Assembly (NCBI RefSeq): GCF_036898095.1
Contig: NC_090765.1
Coordinates: 36,524,028 to 36,588,027, forward strand
Source: Palaemon carinicauda
Taxonomy: Eukaryota > Arthropoda > Malacostraca > Decapoda > Palaemonidae
Direction of reading: 5' to 3'
Length of the DNA: 64,000 nucleotides
The stretch's first letter is position 1; each line of letters starts with the position of its first letter. The position numbers and the translations under genes are program-made. Below the pieces are notes generated by a model. The model was given only the letters and a program-made list of their open reading frames with translations. It was not told the origin of the DNA and did no database searches. Positions 38,781 through 50,986 of the stretch are shown here, in pieces.

Positions 38781-39706
38781 TCAAGGAGCCTGAGGTTTAG
38801 ACCAGCTGTTGTGAAGCCACCACAGGGCCGATAGAAACGTATCGAGCCTCCTGAGGGTCATGTCTTGCAGGTAAGGGGCTGAGAAGATGGTCTGATGCTT
38901 CAACATCCCCGCTTGTAGGACCTGCGTCACTAAATGATGCTCCATGAAGGGCAGGGACGTAGCTACGCCCCTGACATCATGGGCTCTAGGGCGATGCGAC
39001 GGAGAAGGGTCAGGATTCAAGGCCGGGTCTAACACCCTGCGAATCTGGGCCGAGATGGTATTCCTGGAGACCTTTCTCTTCATTTCCTAGGGTCCACGAA
39101 CAAGGCTTGAGCCTGGGGACGAACTGCAGCCGTTCTTTAATGACGCCACCTCAGACTCCCTACCGGTAAGGTAGGAGATGGTCTGGGTCATCTGCTATAG
39201 GACGGAGATTCGAAACCTGGAAAGAGTCGAACAGCGGATCCGGCACTCTCGGGTCTGTCTCTTGGCAACAAACCTCAGGGACGAACCTGAATGTTGCCTC
39301 CCCATATACCCCTGAATGGGCAAAGTCAAATGAGAGACCATGTGACTCGCTTGGCTGAAGATAAGGCTAGCAGGAACACTGTCTACCCAGTAAGGTGGTG
39401 ATCTGGGGACTTACGTAGTGGTTCGTCAGAGGGTCTCTTTAGAGACTTGAGGATTCGAACCACGTCCCAAGGAGGAGGTCTCACCTTCGACTGAGGGCAG
39501 GAGAGGACAGGGCTTCGCATGCGAAGGAAGAGCTCCAGCGAGGGAGAAATGTGTACAGTATCCCTAGAGCCAAGACCTAAGGCTGAGTGATAGCCTTTCA
39601 CAGCCGAAACTGCAAGGCACATTCCATCCCGCAATCCCACGAGGAGCTCCGCTATTGCTGGACGTGGCATCGTGTGGAGGGACACCCTCTCCACGACATC
39701 GACCAC
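38781..39706 (-). pseudogene. Tyrosine recombinase remnant, DIRS family 2
   Basis: 39083-38781 carries the catalytic C-terminus: AHDVRGVATSLPF (His and Arg of the HxxR box) and FSAPYLQDMTL (candidate nucleophile Tyr). 39706-39383 carries the N-terminal part, AVSAVKGYHSALGLG. The two are separated by frame breaks, so no full enzyme. Confidence 0.8.
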
Positions 39707-40560
39707 AGCAACTCGCCCCTTCGCCTGGGAGACTACTGCGGAAGATTTGCGCAGGTGTCCAGTCCTCCTTTTCGCAACTTGTTGCGAAAAACCTCTCTCT
39801 TTGAGGAGATGCTGGATAGTCTCCCGGCGGGAAGTTGGAGCAAGCTACGGCTGTGCGGAGGATGATGGCATGTGGCTGTGTGAGTAACCGGTGACGTGGG
39901 GGGGGGTTCCCTCGGAGGCTCCGTAAGGAGCTACAGAGGGACTGGTGAGCCATCTGCGAGAGGCCCTAGCGGTGCTAGGGAGGTCATTTTTACTGACCGA
40001 TACTCTGGTCTTGTAGAGTACTCTCCTCATCCACCAGAACGGGGGAAGGCAAACACATCGATGTTGTCCCCCCGTTGCTGGAAGGCATCCTACCAGAGGG
40101 CCTTGGGGTCCGGGACCGGGCAGCAGTACAGCGGGAGCTTGCACCTCAGTGCTGTAGCGAGCCGGTCCACAGAGGGAGCCCCACTGAGACAGGCTTTGTA
40201 GGCTACTTGAGGATCCAAAGACCACTCGGAATGTGGTGTCCGTGTTCGCACTGCTCAGACTGTCGGCGAGCCCATTCCTTGCCTGGAATCAAGCGAGCTG
40301 CTAAGGAGATCGAGGGGAACTCGAACCATCCCGGTATCTCTACCGCAGGATGGGATGGCTGTACTGAAAAGTACCTCCTTGTCTGGGCAAGTAAGCCATC
40401 ACTGTGGTGTTGTTGATCCTCACAACCACAGAGTATTCCACCAGGCAAGGTGGAGCTACGAAAGTGCCAGAAACACAGTTTCCATCTCTAGTAGATCTAG
40501 AGAAGGTACTTCCTGGTTCTGACCACCGGCCTGAGGTCCCGTGGTTCAGGACGTGGGCCC
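39707..40560 (-). pseudogene. RNase H / post-RNase H remnant, DIRS family 2
   Basis: Frames are shattered. Recognisable pieces on the - strand, in alternate frames, include CPVPDPKALW and FPPFWWMRRVLYKTR, matching the PVPDPAA and FPPFKIVNKVLQK blocks of family 1. Confidence 0.6.
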
Positions 40561-40867
40561 CCCCTTTTCTTTGACGCGTCCGAAAACAGCCTCAAGTTTA
40601 GGGGAAGGACGAGAAGGTCCACCACTCCCTATTGTAGATCCTCGTCTGCTTCCCACCTCGGGGTCCGTCTGTTCCAGAAGTCCCCTAGGGGTCTCAGCGT
40701 CCGGGGAGTCGTGACCCTGACTCCCCCGTGGCCCAAGTCGCCACTGGAGAGAACTCATCCTGAGGCGACTGTTGGAAACCAGACGAGCCAGGGAGGAGGG
40801 ACGTAACCACATTGGGTTGGAGGTTCTTCTCGCGTGGGGAAATGTCTTGCGACCTTCCTCCGCCGTG

Positions 40868-41453
40868 CTATATTGTCGCCTGAAGGGAAGGCTTCGGGAG
40901 ATTGGTGTCTAAGACCAGGCCTAGGTATACCAGACTCTGAGGGGGCTGCGGGGAGGACTCCTCGAGGACCACCGTGATCCTTAGAACTTGGTAAAGTTCG
41001 AGGAACTTGTCCCGATGACGAAGAAGGGATGCCTTCGAGTCTGCTAGGATCGGCCAGTCACCCAGGAAACGGAGGGGACGGATGCCGATCCTGAGAGCCC
41101 ATGAAGAGGTCAGAGTGGAAGCATCGGTGAACTGTTGAGGTGCTGTGGAGAGACCGAAGCACAGCACCTTGAACTGGTATATCTGCCTTCCAGGCAAACT
41201 CCAAAGTGCTTCCTTGAGGACGGGTGAACCGGGATCGGACGTACACGTCCTACCGGACCAGTGTATACATGAGGTCTTGTGGTCTCACCGTGTCTGCTGT
41301 CGCCATGCTGAACGGAGACTGTTTGACAACTCTGTACAGAGTCGAGAAGGGAAGGAGACGATTAAGAAGGCCTCGGAACCCGTTGGCCACCTCTTGGAGG
41401 AAGCGTATCTCCAACATGGACTGGACTTCCGCCCGGAGGGCCTGTCCCCTCAC
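40868..41453 (-). pseudogene. Reverse transcriptase remnant, DIRS family 2
   Basis: IYQFKVLCFGLSTAPQQFT and LVYLGLVLDTNLPKPS are clear RT blocks. The active-site block reads RFLGDWPILADS where YLDDW is expected, so one catalytic Asp is Gly. The N-terminal side (41453-41250) has SPFSMATADTVRP. Frames are shifted between blocks. Confidence 0.78.
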
Positions 41454-42085
41454 CGATCCCTATCCAGGGAGGAAGGAGGGGCTCGATACCGACCGGGATT
41501 GTTGAAGGAGACAAGCTCAGAGAGCTGGCGCTCTTCATTCCCTGAGACCAGGGCAAGCTGCACTGGCCCAAGGGAGCCCTTGGGTGAGAAGATTCGGTCC
41601 CGGACCGTCTCCTTCCCTTACCAAAGAGGAATCTCTGAATCTGGGGTCCCCTTGAGGTTTCTCCTGAGGGTCAGAACCTGCCAGAAGGCAAGTTCCGACC
41701 CCTAGAGCCTCTCCTCCTGATGGACTGGCAGCGAGGTGTCTCATCCCGGAGGCTCTTCCTGGGGAGACTCGTAGACATGCCCCAAGGGTTCATCTGGGTC
41801 CTGTCGGGTCCTTGCGGAAGACTGGGCCTTAGGATCCCTCCTAGGAGGGAAACAGGAGCCCAGCGATGAAGGATGCCAGGCTTTTGCCCCCTCCGCACGA
41901 GAAGATTCTCAGGAAGAGGCGGGGATTCTGCTTATGGAGTGATGGGGGAGAGAGGACCGGGTCTTCCGACCCTCCTGGGGATGGGTAATGCTCATCCGCA
42001 GGGGAGGGGAGAAGAAGCCTGAGGAGGGCTCATCGCCTGCGTAAGGACTCGCGAAGGGACAGGATGGTCCTTGGAGGAGATACCA

Positions 42086-42598
42086 TGCCAGGGATTCCTC
42101 TCATCCTCTTCAGGGGGAGAGGAAGTTGCTTCTGATTAGTGACCCCAGTCAGAAGGTACAGGCTCATCGCCTGCATGAGCGCTTTGACGACGGCGTCCCA
42201 CCAGGGATGCCGACCGACCCTCGCGGTGACAGGGAGTCCCTCTGGAGGGAAGAGGATCGTTCAATCCCCTGGAGGAGTTGACTCACGAGGGTTCGCCCGT
42301 AGAGAATCTGCAATGAAGGGAGAAGAGACCTTTGACCTTTAACCTTTGCCAGGGATTCCTCTCACCCTCTTCAGGGGGAGAAGAAGTTGCTACTGATTAG
42401 TGACCCCAGTCAGGAGGCACAGGCTCATCGCCTGCATGAGCGCTTTGACGACGGCGGCCCACCACGGATGCCGACCGACCCTCGCGCTGACAGGGAGTCC
42501 CTCTGGAGGGAAGAGGATTGTTCGATCCCCTAGAGGAGTTGACACATGAGGGTTCGCCCGTAGAGAATCTGCAATGAAGGGAGAAGAGACCTTTGACC
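42086..42598 (-). repeat. 261-bp tandem duplication in family 2 gag
   Basis: 42086-42346 and 42347-42598 align along their length with scattered differences; both contain GCTCATCGCCTGCATGAGCG and GTTCGCCCGTAGAGAATCTG. On the - strand they encode Ser/Arg-rich gag-like peptide (SSSLQRDSLSPREGRSASL). Confidence 0.9.
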
Positions 42599-42689
42599 TG
42601 TCCGGAAACCTCCCCCCTCCGGAGAGGGCGCTGCTCTGCGCTGCGGGGGAGGGAAACGCGAAGGTGGCCTGACCGCCCTAAGGCCTGAT

Positions 42690-43870
42690 GTAATCAGGGC
42701 GCGATCGTGTCGGAGAACGGTGCGCCGATCATACGGGTAGCGCGTGAATAAAACATGCGTAGCAGTATAATCACGACCGCATGCACGCGAACCCGCGTGA
42801 GCGTGGGCTTATCGGCCCTCGCGTGAACAATCCCCGCGCTTCCGCGCGTATGAAGATCGCTGGCGCTTGCGCGTGAAAGATCGTGGGCGATAGAGTGGGA
42901 AACCATCCCACGTGCGAACGCTCTCGGCGATAAAAGATCGTCGGTGCTTGCGTGTGGAAAACCATCCCACGCGTGGAAGAAATAACGCTGACGATCTTCG
43001 GCACCTACACGTGTACGAAGATCGTCAGCGCTGGTGCGAAAGGATCGTCGGAGACAGTGAGCGGGAAACCATTGGTGCCCGCACGCGTACGATCTCAAAC
43101 TATGTAAGACGATCGTCGGTGATTCGTGCGAGCACGGACGATTTTTGGCGCTCACGCGTGTGCGAAGATTGTCGGCGAGCGCGCGGGAAACCTCGGTACC
43201 AGCGCGCAGACGATCTACGACGATCACGTGCGGGCAACCATCCCACCTGTGGACGAGCGGAAAAAACGCCCGAGGACGAGTGAGAAATCGCGCGCGGATG
43301 ATCCGCGATGATCGCGTGAGCCTCAATGGTCGTGCGCGGGAAACCATCCCGCGAACAGACCGATCTTCGGCGCTTACGCGCACTAAGAAGATCGTCAGCG
43401 CTTGCGCGCCTAGCACCAGATCCGAAGATCGCCGATCGCGTGCGGAAAACCGCGCGGACGGCCTCGAAGACTGCTTGCGGGACAAAGATCACCGGTGCTT
43501 GCGCGTATCAGAAGATTGTCGGCTAACAATCTTCGACAATCGCGCGCGGAAGGGCCTCGAAGATCGCGCGCAGAAGGGCCTCGAAGATCGCGCGCAGAAG
43601 GGCCTCGAAGATCGCGCGCGGAAGGGCCTCGAAGATCGCGCGCGGGAAACCATCCCCCGCGCGGGTGATCTTCAACGCTTACGCGTTAGCACATATCAGA
43701 AGATCGTCGGCTAACAATCCTCGACGATCGTGAGCGGAAAAACCGCAGAAGGGCCTTGAAGATCACGCGCGCGAAGCCATCCTGCGCGAGTGAAGATCGT
43801 AGGCCCCTGTGCAACAGAAGATCGTTGGAGAGCGCGCACGCGCGCTTGATTGAAGGATCGGCTAACTCGT
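42690..43870. repeat. CpG-dense degenerate minisatellite (family 2 gag region)
   Basis: Built from recurring AGATCGTCGGCGCTTGCGCG-type and GGGAAACCATCCCACGCG-type modules. A regular 24-bp subarray (unit GAAGGGCCTCGAAGATCGCG plus CGCG) runs at about 43548-43645. It is very rich in CG dinucleotides in a genome that is otherwise AT-rich. A 263-codon frame stays open on the - strand (43485-42694) with repeats like DDLRTRVSAEDR, but repeats of this type can stay open by chance. Confidence 0.8.
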
Positions 43871-44338
43871 AGATCAGGAACTGGGATGTGTCCCTAGCCT
43901 AAAAGGGAGGGCATCCCCTGAAGCGGACCAGGAGGTCTGCTTCAGTGCCGACGATCAACTGAGGTACTGCTAAATACTTCAAGGAGTGGTCTCTGTGAGG
44001 TACCTTTCCCGCGAACGGGAGAGGTGCCCTTCGTAGAAGAGACTTGGAGACACTGTAGGCTGAACCGCTGGTGAGCGCCTGTGCGCTATCTCAGGAACCC
44101 CAACGATGTGCGCAAATGTGCAGGGAACGTTGGTAGCAGCCTAACTGAATACTGGAGGCAGTCTCAGGAACGGCAGGAACAGCAGTCGAGCGCTAGCTCG
44201 CAAGGGAACGTTGGCACGCAGGGGATACCTGGCACTTAAGGGACTTACTCAAGGTGTGAGAAAGTCTCTTCTGCCCCGAAGGGAGGAGCCCATTAGATAA
44301 CGGGGGCGTGGGCGCCCGAGGCGCGTCAGCAGTCAGGA
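43871..44338 (-). other. Structured noncoding region of DIRS family 2, first part
   Basis: Hairpins include CTGAAGC/GCTTCAG near 43917, a nested GTCTCT...AGAGAC structure at 43989-44043 enclosing a CGAA-loop hairpin (44003-44024), and CCC-CGAA-GGG at 44274-44283. Continuous with 50987 onward once the LINE is removed. Confidence 0.65.
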
Positions 44339-44468
44339 TTGATTGATTGATTGAAACTTTTCTGGCATCCTGACATCTAAGGTCATTGACGCCGATACCA
44401 TTTACTGTATATGAAAATTAAAAGAGAATTCGATTAAAACCATAAAAATTAAGAAGTCATTACAATAG

Positions 44469-47400
44469 TTAAATAGTTATCAGAAGACCTGCTTCTGAAA
44501 TAAATCTAAAAATTCCACTCACATAGTAAGACACATCATGTCCAAGAATCTTGGCAAGGATAAACCTGCCATCCTCACCTCGAGCCTCGAACAGATATCT
44601 ATTTCTTAAGTTAGTAAAATTAGGGCATTCGGTCAACAAATGCCTCACTGTTAAAGGTACTAAACAGTCCTCGCAATACGGTTGGTGTTGGCCCTTCAGC
44701 AGAAACTCGTGTGTCAACCGTGTGACCACTACGGAGACGACAAAGAGTCGTCTCCCATTTTCGGGGTATCATGTTATACCTCCAAGGTGATATGATATTT
44801 GTTACTTCCCTCATTTTATTGCCATCTTGACTATCCCAGTGCTGTTGCCATTTATCACAAACCAATTTCTTGATGTAAGGTAGGAAATCGTTACACGGAA
44901 TGGGATACCTCCTTGGTAGCAACTCGGATGCCGCATTCTTCGCCAGTAAATCTGCCTTCTCATTCCCAGATACACCAACATGTGCTGGAACCCAACAAAA
45001 TCGAACTGTTATACCTTTCCGTCCAATAATAAAAACCCATTCTAAAATCTTTAAAACTAGAGGGTTACTAGAATTTAAAACTTCTAAAGCTTGAAGAACA
45101 CTCCTTGCATCACTAAAAATTGTAAAATTACCCTCCTTTTCCAAAGCTATTTTCTCAATAGCGGTTAATATGCCATACAGTTCGGCAGTAAATATGGAAG
45201 CTGTTAGAGGAAGTGCACCTCTACAATTAAAATCATTACTATGTACTCCAAATCCAACGCCAGCATCAGATTTGGAGCCATCAGTATATATAAAAGTCGA
45301 TCCACTTTGTTCTTCAACATGTTCCATAAAAAGAGACATGGATTCTAAGTCACTCATATTCTTCTTAACTCCAATAAAGTATCTACAAAAAGATATGTCA
45401 GGTAAATTCCATGGAGGCGTTGATGATACCTTGAATGGAAGCACCTTATTTCTAATTATATCCAGATTGTTTAATAATTGTTTAACCCGAAACCCAAAAG
45501 ATTGAGGAGATTTTGGGTGCAACTCAAAGTAGGTTGAGTGCCTTACAAGGCTTGCAGTCTGAAAGGCTGAAGAATTAGGAAGTCTTTGCAATCTAAACCA
45601 ATACCGAATAATAGAGGACATTCGGTAAAGGTCTAGAGGCAACTCCCCAGCATCAACAAGGAGACTTGTGATAGGGGAGGTTCTAAAGGCTCCTGTGGAC
45701 AATCTAATGCTAGCATGATGTATTGAATCTAGTATTTTTAACTGGCTTGGGGTTGCTGAGGAGTATATTTCGCATCCATAGCTAATTTTGGAAAATATCA
45801 AGGCCTTGTATAATTTTAAAATTGTATTGCGGTCTGCCCCCCCATGATGTATGGAACAATACTTTTAAAAGATTCATAGCTTCAACACATTTAGCTTTTA
45901 ATGCTTTTAAGCGAGAAACCCACGTAAGCCTACAATCAAATATCAACCCTAAAAACTTAGCTTCACTTGCACATGGGATCCGTTGACCTTTGATGTATAC
46001 AGTATATCCGGGTCTGGATGTATTCCCCGTATACGACAGAAATGGACAATTGTAGTTTTACTTGTCGAGAACTTAAATCCATTCATATCGGCCCAACGGA
46101 TAATTTTATCAATAGAGTTGGATTTTTCTCTCAACCATTGCCATTCTGGCCCCAGAAAATGATATGGAGAGATCATCCACAAATAATGTTGCGAGAACAT
46201 CCCGGGGAATGACCGAGGATATCCCATTAATTGCTAGTGCAAAAAGGGTTACACTCAGCACACTCCCCTGAGGAACTCCTCCTTCCTGGCATTTACTCTG
46301 TGATAGAGCTTCCCCAACTCTCACTTGGAAAACTCTATGTGAAAGAAATGACTGTATGAATAGTGGTAGCTCTCCTCTCAATCCGCACTCATGGATTCTT
46401 TTAAGTATACCGTATCTCCATGTGGTATCATATGCCTTTTCAAGATAAAAAAAAAGACTGTCACATGGTGCTGTTTGGAAGCAAAGGCTTCACAAATGGA
46501 GGACTCAAGTTGTATCAGCACATCAGTCGTTGAGTGCATTTTCCTGAATCCACATTGAATGGGTGATAAAATATTCTTCTTTTCAAGGTACCAAATCAGT
46601 CTTGCATTGACCATCTTCTCCATGATTTTACATAAACAAGATGTCAATGCAATAGGTCGGTAGTTTGCTGCTAAAAACTTGTCCTTACCAGGTTTTAAAA
46701 AGGCTAAAATAATGGCTAGTTCCCAAACACTTAGATAACTATGATCATGCCATATTCTATTAAAAATGCTTAAAATAAATAACTTTGTATTAAAAGGTAC
46801 ATGTTTAATCATTGCATATGGAATTCCATCGGGTCCAGGGGCTGTATCGTTACACGTAGCAAGAGCAGAATCAAATTCTCTTTCAGTAAAAGGAGAATTG
46901 TATGACTCTTGCTTTCTTGTTGCGAAGTTTAAAACTTTCTTTTCTTCAATGCTCCTATACTGGTGACCAGGAGCTGCTTCACACTTGCACGATACATTTG
47001 AAAAATGGTCAGCCAGGGCATTGCTAACTTCAGTTGCTCCAGTCATATACTGGCCATTTATCTTTAACACTGGTGGTGGGTTTGGGGTGAATTTGCCTGC
47101 TATCTTTTTGACTTTCCTCCACACAGATGATGTTGGTGTTCTACTGTTAATGGAGGAAACAAATGCTCTACATTTCTTGTATATGACTAAATTCTCCTAA
47201 GTACGGCGCATGCGCAATCGAGTTAAAGACTTTCTTGTGGCTCTGTGCAGGGCAGTAATTCTGATGACCACCAGGGGACTGGTCGTCGTCTGAATATCCC
47301 TGTTGTTTTGGGAATGGAATTCACTCCTGCTGTGTGAAGAGTTCCATTAAGTAAGTCTATGGCATCATCAACACTTTCAAACTGTTCTGCATTTCCTTCA

Positions 47401-48787
47401 ATTTCACTTAACTCCCGAAATCTATTCCAGTCCGCCTTATCAAGATTCCATCGAGGCAATCTTTGTAAAGGTGGACCATTGCTGGTGTTTATAATGATTG
47501 GTTGGGTTCCAGCACATGTAGGTGTGTCTGGGAATGAGAAGGCAGATTTACTGGCGAAGAATGCGGCATCCGAGTTGCTACCAAGGAGGTATCCCATTCC
47601 ATGTAACGATCTCCTACCTTACATCAAGAAATTGGTTTGTGATAAATGGCAACAGCACTGGGACAGTCAAGACGGCAATAAAATGAGGGAAGTAACAAAT
47701 ATCATATCACCTTGGAGGTATAACTTGATTCCCCGAAAATGGGAGACGACTCTTTGTCGTCTCCGTATTGGTCACACACGGTTGACACACGAGTTTCTGC
47801 TGAAGGGCCAACACCAACCGTATTGCGAGGACTGCTTAGTACCTTTAACAGTGAGGCATTTGTTGACCGAATGCCCTAATTTTACTAACTTAAGAAATAG
47901 ATATCTGTTTGAGGCTCGAGGTGAGGATGGCAGGTTTATCCTTGCCAAGATTCTTGGACATGATGTGTCTTACTATGCGAGTGGAATTTTTAGATTTATT
48001 TCAGAAGCAGGTCTTCTGAAAACTATTTAACTATTTTAATGACTTCTTAATTTTTATGGTTTTAATCGAATTCTCTTATAATTTTCATATACAGTAAATG
48101 GTATCGGCGTCAATGACCTTAGATGTCAGGATGCCAGAAAACTTTCAATCAATCAATCAATCAATCACTAGTATGCCAATCATCTAATGTTCTCCAACTA
48201 AAATCGAGATGACAGTTAGAGCTTGCAACTGATAGGTCAATGCAGGACAAGGTACCTGTCTGTACATGAAAATGTGTGGGGTCTCCTGTATTAAGGAGCC
48301 CGACATCTTCATTCTCCAAAATTGATATAATATTACCTCTTGCGTTTGCCAAAACATCACCTCATAAAGGATGTCTACTATTAAGATCTCCTAGTAAGAG
48401 AAAAGGTTGTGGGAGTTGTTTAATCACCTCTACTATATTATCATACGAGATGTTATCATTTGGAGGCAAGTAAAGAGAACAGATTGTGTATTTTCTCCCT
48501 ATATCTATCTGTACAACCACTGCCTGCAAAGGGGTACAGATGGACAAAGATATATGGGGAACATCTCGACGAACGTATATAAGACTTCCCCCATGGCTCC
48601 CTGCTCGTTGATCATATGGTGTTCTACAGCTAACATACTCTCGAGGACAAGGAGTATCAGCATCGAGCTTGCTTTCTTATAGACATACAGTTATAGGGGA
48701 GTGCTCACGTATGAGGAGCTTGAGTTCTTCATATTTCGCCCTTAAACCCTGGCAATTCCATTGCAGAATGGGGGAAAAAACTATGAT
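44469..48787 (-). pseudogene. LINE ORF2: endonuclease, RT, RNase H (broken)
   Basis: Endonuclease 48787-48170: LQWNCQGLRAKYEELK, then ICSLYLPPND, LLLGDLNSRHPL and LDDWHTSD; it has two nonsense codons (near 48677 and at the LW of the LWGD block near 48362) and is split by the nested copy. RT 47124-45960: YRPIALTSCLCKIMEKMV, GGVPQGSVLSVTLF and the active site LFVDDLSISF, with frameshifts. RNase H 45310-44960: YTDGSKSDAGVGFGV, FTAELYGILTAI, IFSDARSVLQAL and WVPAHVGVSGNEKADLLAK, with its Asp and Glu residues present. A 1-base loss near 44720 shifts the C-terminus. ORF2 is thus inactive. Confidence 0.88.
47501..48166 (+). mobile_element. Nested antisense, 5'-truncated copy of the same LINE
   Basis: Starts abruptly inside RNase H (WVPAHVGVSGNEKADLLAK) and runs to the stop at 48028, 3' UTR and (CAAT)n tail at 48147-48166. 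It matches 44340-45000 of the host LINE inverted, but keeps the reading frame intact at the GHTRLTHEF point where the host copy is shifted. It interrupts the host's endonuclease between DDWHTSD and PIIINTS. Confidence 0.9.
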
Positions 48788-50239
48788 TTATTTTTTGGAA
48801 GACACCTTAGATGAAGTCTTCCCATTGGCAATATTTGATCTAACAATATTTCCCGGTAGTATCTCTAGAGAGGATCTTGATATAGTGGGTTTTGTGTTCT
48901 TCTTTTTCTTTGTGACCTTTTGATCTAATTGTTGAGGAGGATGGTGGACCTCAACTTGAATTTCTGATTGGTTCAATTTGCCTTCTAGCTGATCAGAAAC
49001 ATCAGCAGACAAGATATCATATTTATTTGAAGTTGTGACTTTAATGTTTCTTATGGTAGGAGGCGAGAGAGATGGAGGTCTCTCTCTTTTTCGATTAAAA
49101 GGTAGTGATCTGTCAGGTTTTTGCACCTTCCCCACTACAGGTTCACCAGGTAAATTAGTTTCAAGTGGAACCTCCATCAGATCAGGCAAGGACACGGCCT
49201 GAGAAAGGTTTGTACTATTGTTTAGAATATGAGTAGTTGGCTTTAGAATAACTTTCAGATCTTTAAGTATCTGTTTTGATTTTTCTACAATTTCTGGACA
49301 TAGATTTTCAATGGGACTTTCAACCTCTTTAACTACTTAAATTTTTTTCTTCATATTAGAAGTAGAGAGATCATTTTTGTCAGTGTGGTTTGGCAAGTTT
49401 TTCTTCAGAACCATTGAAAAAGGTTGCCCTGGTCTTACTTGCTTTTCAAGAGCTCTTTTACGAGCCTCTTTAAAAGTAACCCTTTCCATGGTCCTAATGG
49501 CCTGAATTTCTTTTTCAAAAATAAACTTAATGCAACTTTTAGATGTAGCTGGGTGTGCCTCCCCACAATGTATGCAATTAGGGTTTTCTCTGCATACTCC
49601 ATGGCTTCTTTTTCCACAGTTGGCACAAACAGCTGGCTTATTATTTACTTTTTCTTTGCATTTCTGGCTTAAATGGCCATACATTTGGCAATGATAACAT
49701 CGCAATGGTGAAGGGATATAAGGTTTCACCTTCAACGATAGCCAACCAGCCTTAATAACATTTGGCAATCTACATTGATCAAATGTTATAATCAAAGTAA
49801 CAAGAGGAATACGTTGTTCTCCAACTCTCTTTCTCATTCTGATTACTTTAACTACTCCTTGACTTTTCAGTTCATCCTCAATTTCTTTTTCCTCTATATC
49901 TAGCAATTCTGGACCATATATCACACCTCTACTCTGGATGAAAGTAGGGTGCGAAATGCATTTTACACAATGACCATCCAATGTTATCAGTGTTTTTAGC
50001 CTTTCACCTTGTAATGGGGATAGTGTCTCTATCAAGAGACTTCCCTTTCCTTGGGGTAAAATTTTTGGCTGCCCTCCACATAAATTGACTATTTCTCTGT
50101 TAACTTTGAAAACATTTAAACGCTCATTTCTTTCGTTTTCAAATTCTAAGATAAAAATTTTTTCATAAGTCACTACTTCATAGTGACCAGGTAATACTTC
50201 TATTTTTCTATATCTTTGGGTACTATCATCATTTTTCAC
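48788..50239 (-). pseudogene. LINE ORF1 with CCHC zinc knuckles (one stop)
   Basis: A 484-codon frame interrupted once, by TAA at 49337-49339. The centre has CYHCQMYGHLSQKC, CANCGKRSHGVC and CIHCGEAHPATSKSC, three gag-type knuckles in the arrangement usual for Jockey and I clade ORF1 proteins. The N-terminal part (about 160 residues) has an RRM-like position. It binds LINE RNA (family knowledge). The C-terminal third is Lys/Pro-rich. Confidence 0.85.
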
Positions 50240-50972
50240 ACTCTCTTCTTCTCTAGTGTTTTCTTATCATTATTTCCATAACGAATGTAAGGTTCCAACG
50301 TTACTATGTTAGAACCCGAGTTGGAGCTGTCTGTGCCGAGGTCCATGTTTGTATTTTCCAGGGCGTCAACAGAGGGGTGGGTTTTTTTGTAATGAGCAAG
50401 CCGGGTTATCCACCTCTTATCGGAGGATGTCAGTCCTCCTATCCCATGTGGCCCAACACCAGAAGAGGCTTCAGCGGGGACCAGTCCTCTATTAGAGAGG
50501 GGCTGCCTCTCTTTAGGTGGGCATACACTGGTCAGTGGGGGTAGTTAGCCCTCCCACCGTCGACTCCAATGCCTGGCGTCACCCATTACCCGCAAATATG
50601 GGTGACTTAAAACCGGATCACTGGAGCCCGACTCTTAACAGACTTGGTCTGCACCCAATGGGGTCTGCCAGAGGGTGATGGCGTCTAAATTGGCACAGGT
50701 TGAGATGGAATGCCGTCCATCCACACTGTGCCAAATCCAAAGCAGCATCCAAAGCATAATCGAACATGCCAAAGTCGTCAACAATATCAGCCCAAAAGGA
50801 AGAGATGGGAGAAAAAAGAAATAACCAAAAGTAAAAGAGAAAGTGCTGACTGATTTAGTTGGATCAACAGCTGGGCACAGAGGTCCAGAGGGAAGTAGTT
50901 CCCACTGTTCATTAGACCCCAGCTGCTGATCCCTAAGCCCCCCATCCTCATCAAGGCTTCAGCATCTGGGGG
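50240..50972 (-). other. 5' UTR of the Jockey-like LINE
   Basis: GC-richer noncoding sequence between ORF1 and the target duplication. It should hold the internal promoter typical of such LINEs, but I see no decisive motif. Confidence 0.6.
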
Positions 50973-50986
50973 GTCAGCAGTCAGGA

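Larger units (their letters stand above)
37937..44338 (-). mobile_element. DIRS-like element of family 2 (3' part), decayed
   Basis: From left to right on the + strand: right terminal repeat (37937-38200), ICR (38203-38330), YR remnant, post-RNase H and RNase H remnants, RT remnant, gag with a 261-bp duplication, CpG-rich minisatellite and structured region. It is then split by the Jockey-like LINE and resumes at 50987. All genes read on the - strand and are broken. Protein blocks match DIRS order but differ from family 1 throughout. Confidence 0.82.
44325..50986 (-). mobile_element. Jockey-like LINE, full-length, with 14-bp target duplication
   Basis: GTCAGCAGTCAGGA occurs at 44325-44338 and 50973-50986. 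The element between (44339-50972) reads on the - strand: 5' UTR, ORF1 with CCHC zinc knuckles, ORF2 with endonuclease, RT and RNase H, and a (CAAT)n tail at 44339-44356. It is 6.6 kb including a nested insertion. Both ORFs contain lesions. It inserted into DIRS family 2. Confidence 0.92.

Noticed and set aside
42694..43485. 263-codon - strand frame as a real gene
   Set aside because: It follows a GC-rich minisatellite where several frames on both strands stay open, so openness is not evidence of coding.
42690..43870. CRISPR array
   Set aside because: No constant repeat with unique spacers, and the genome is eukaryotic.
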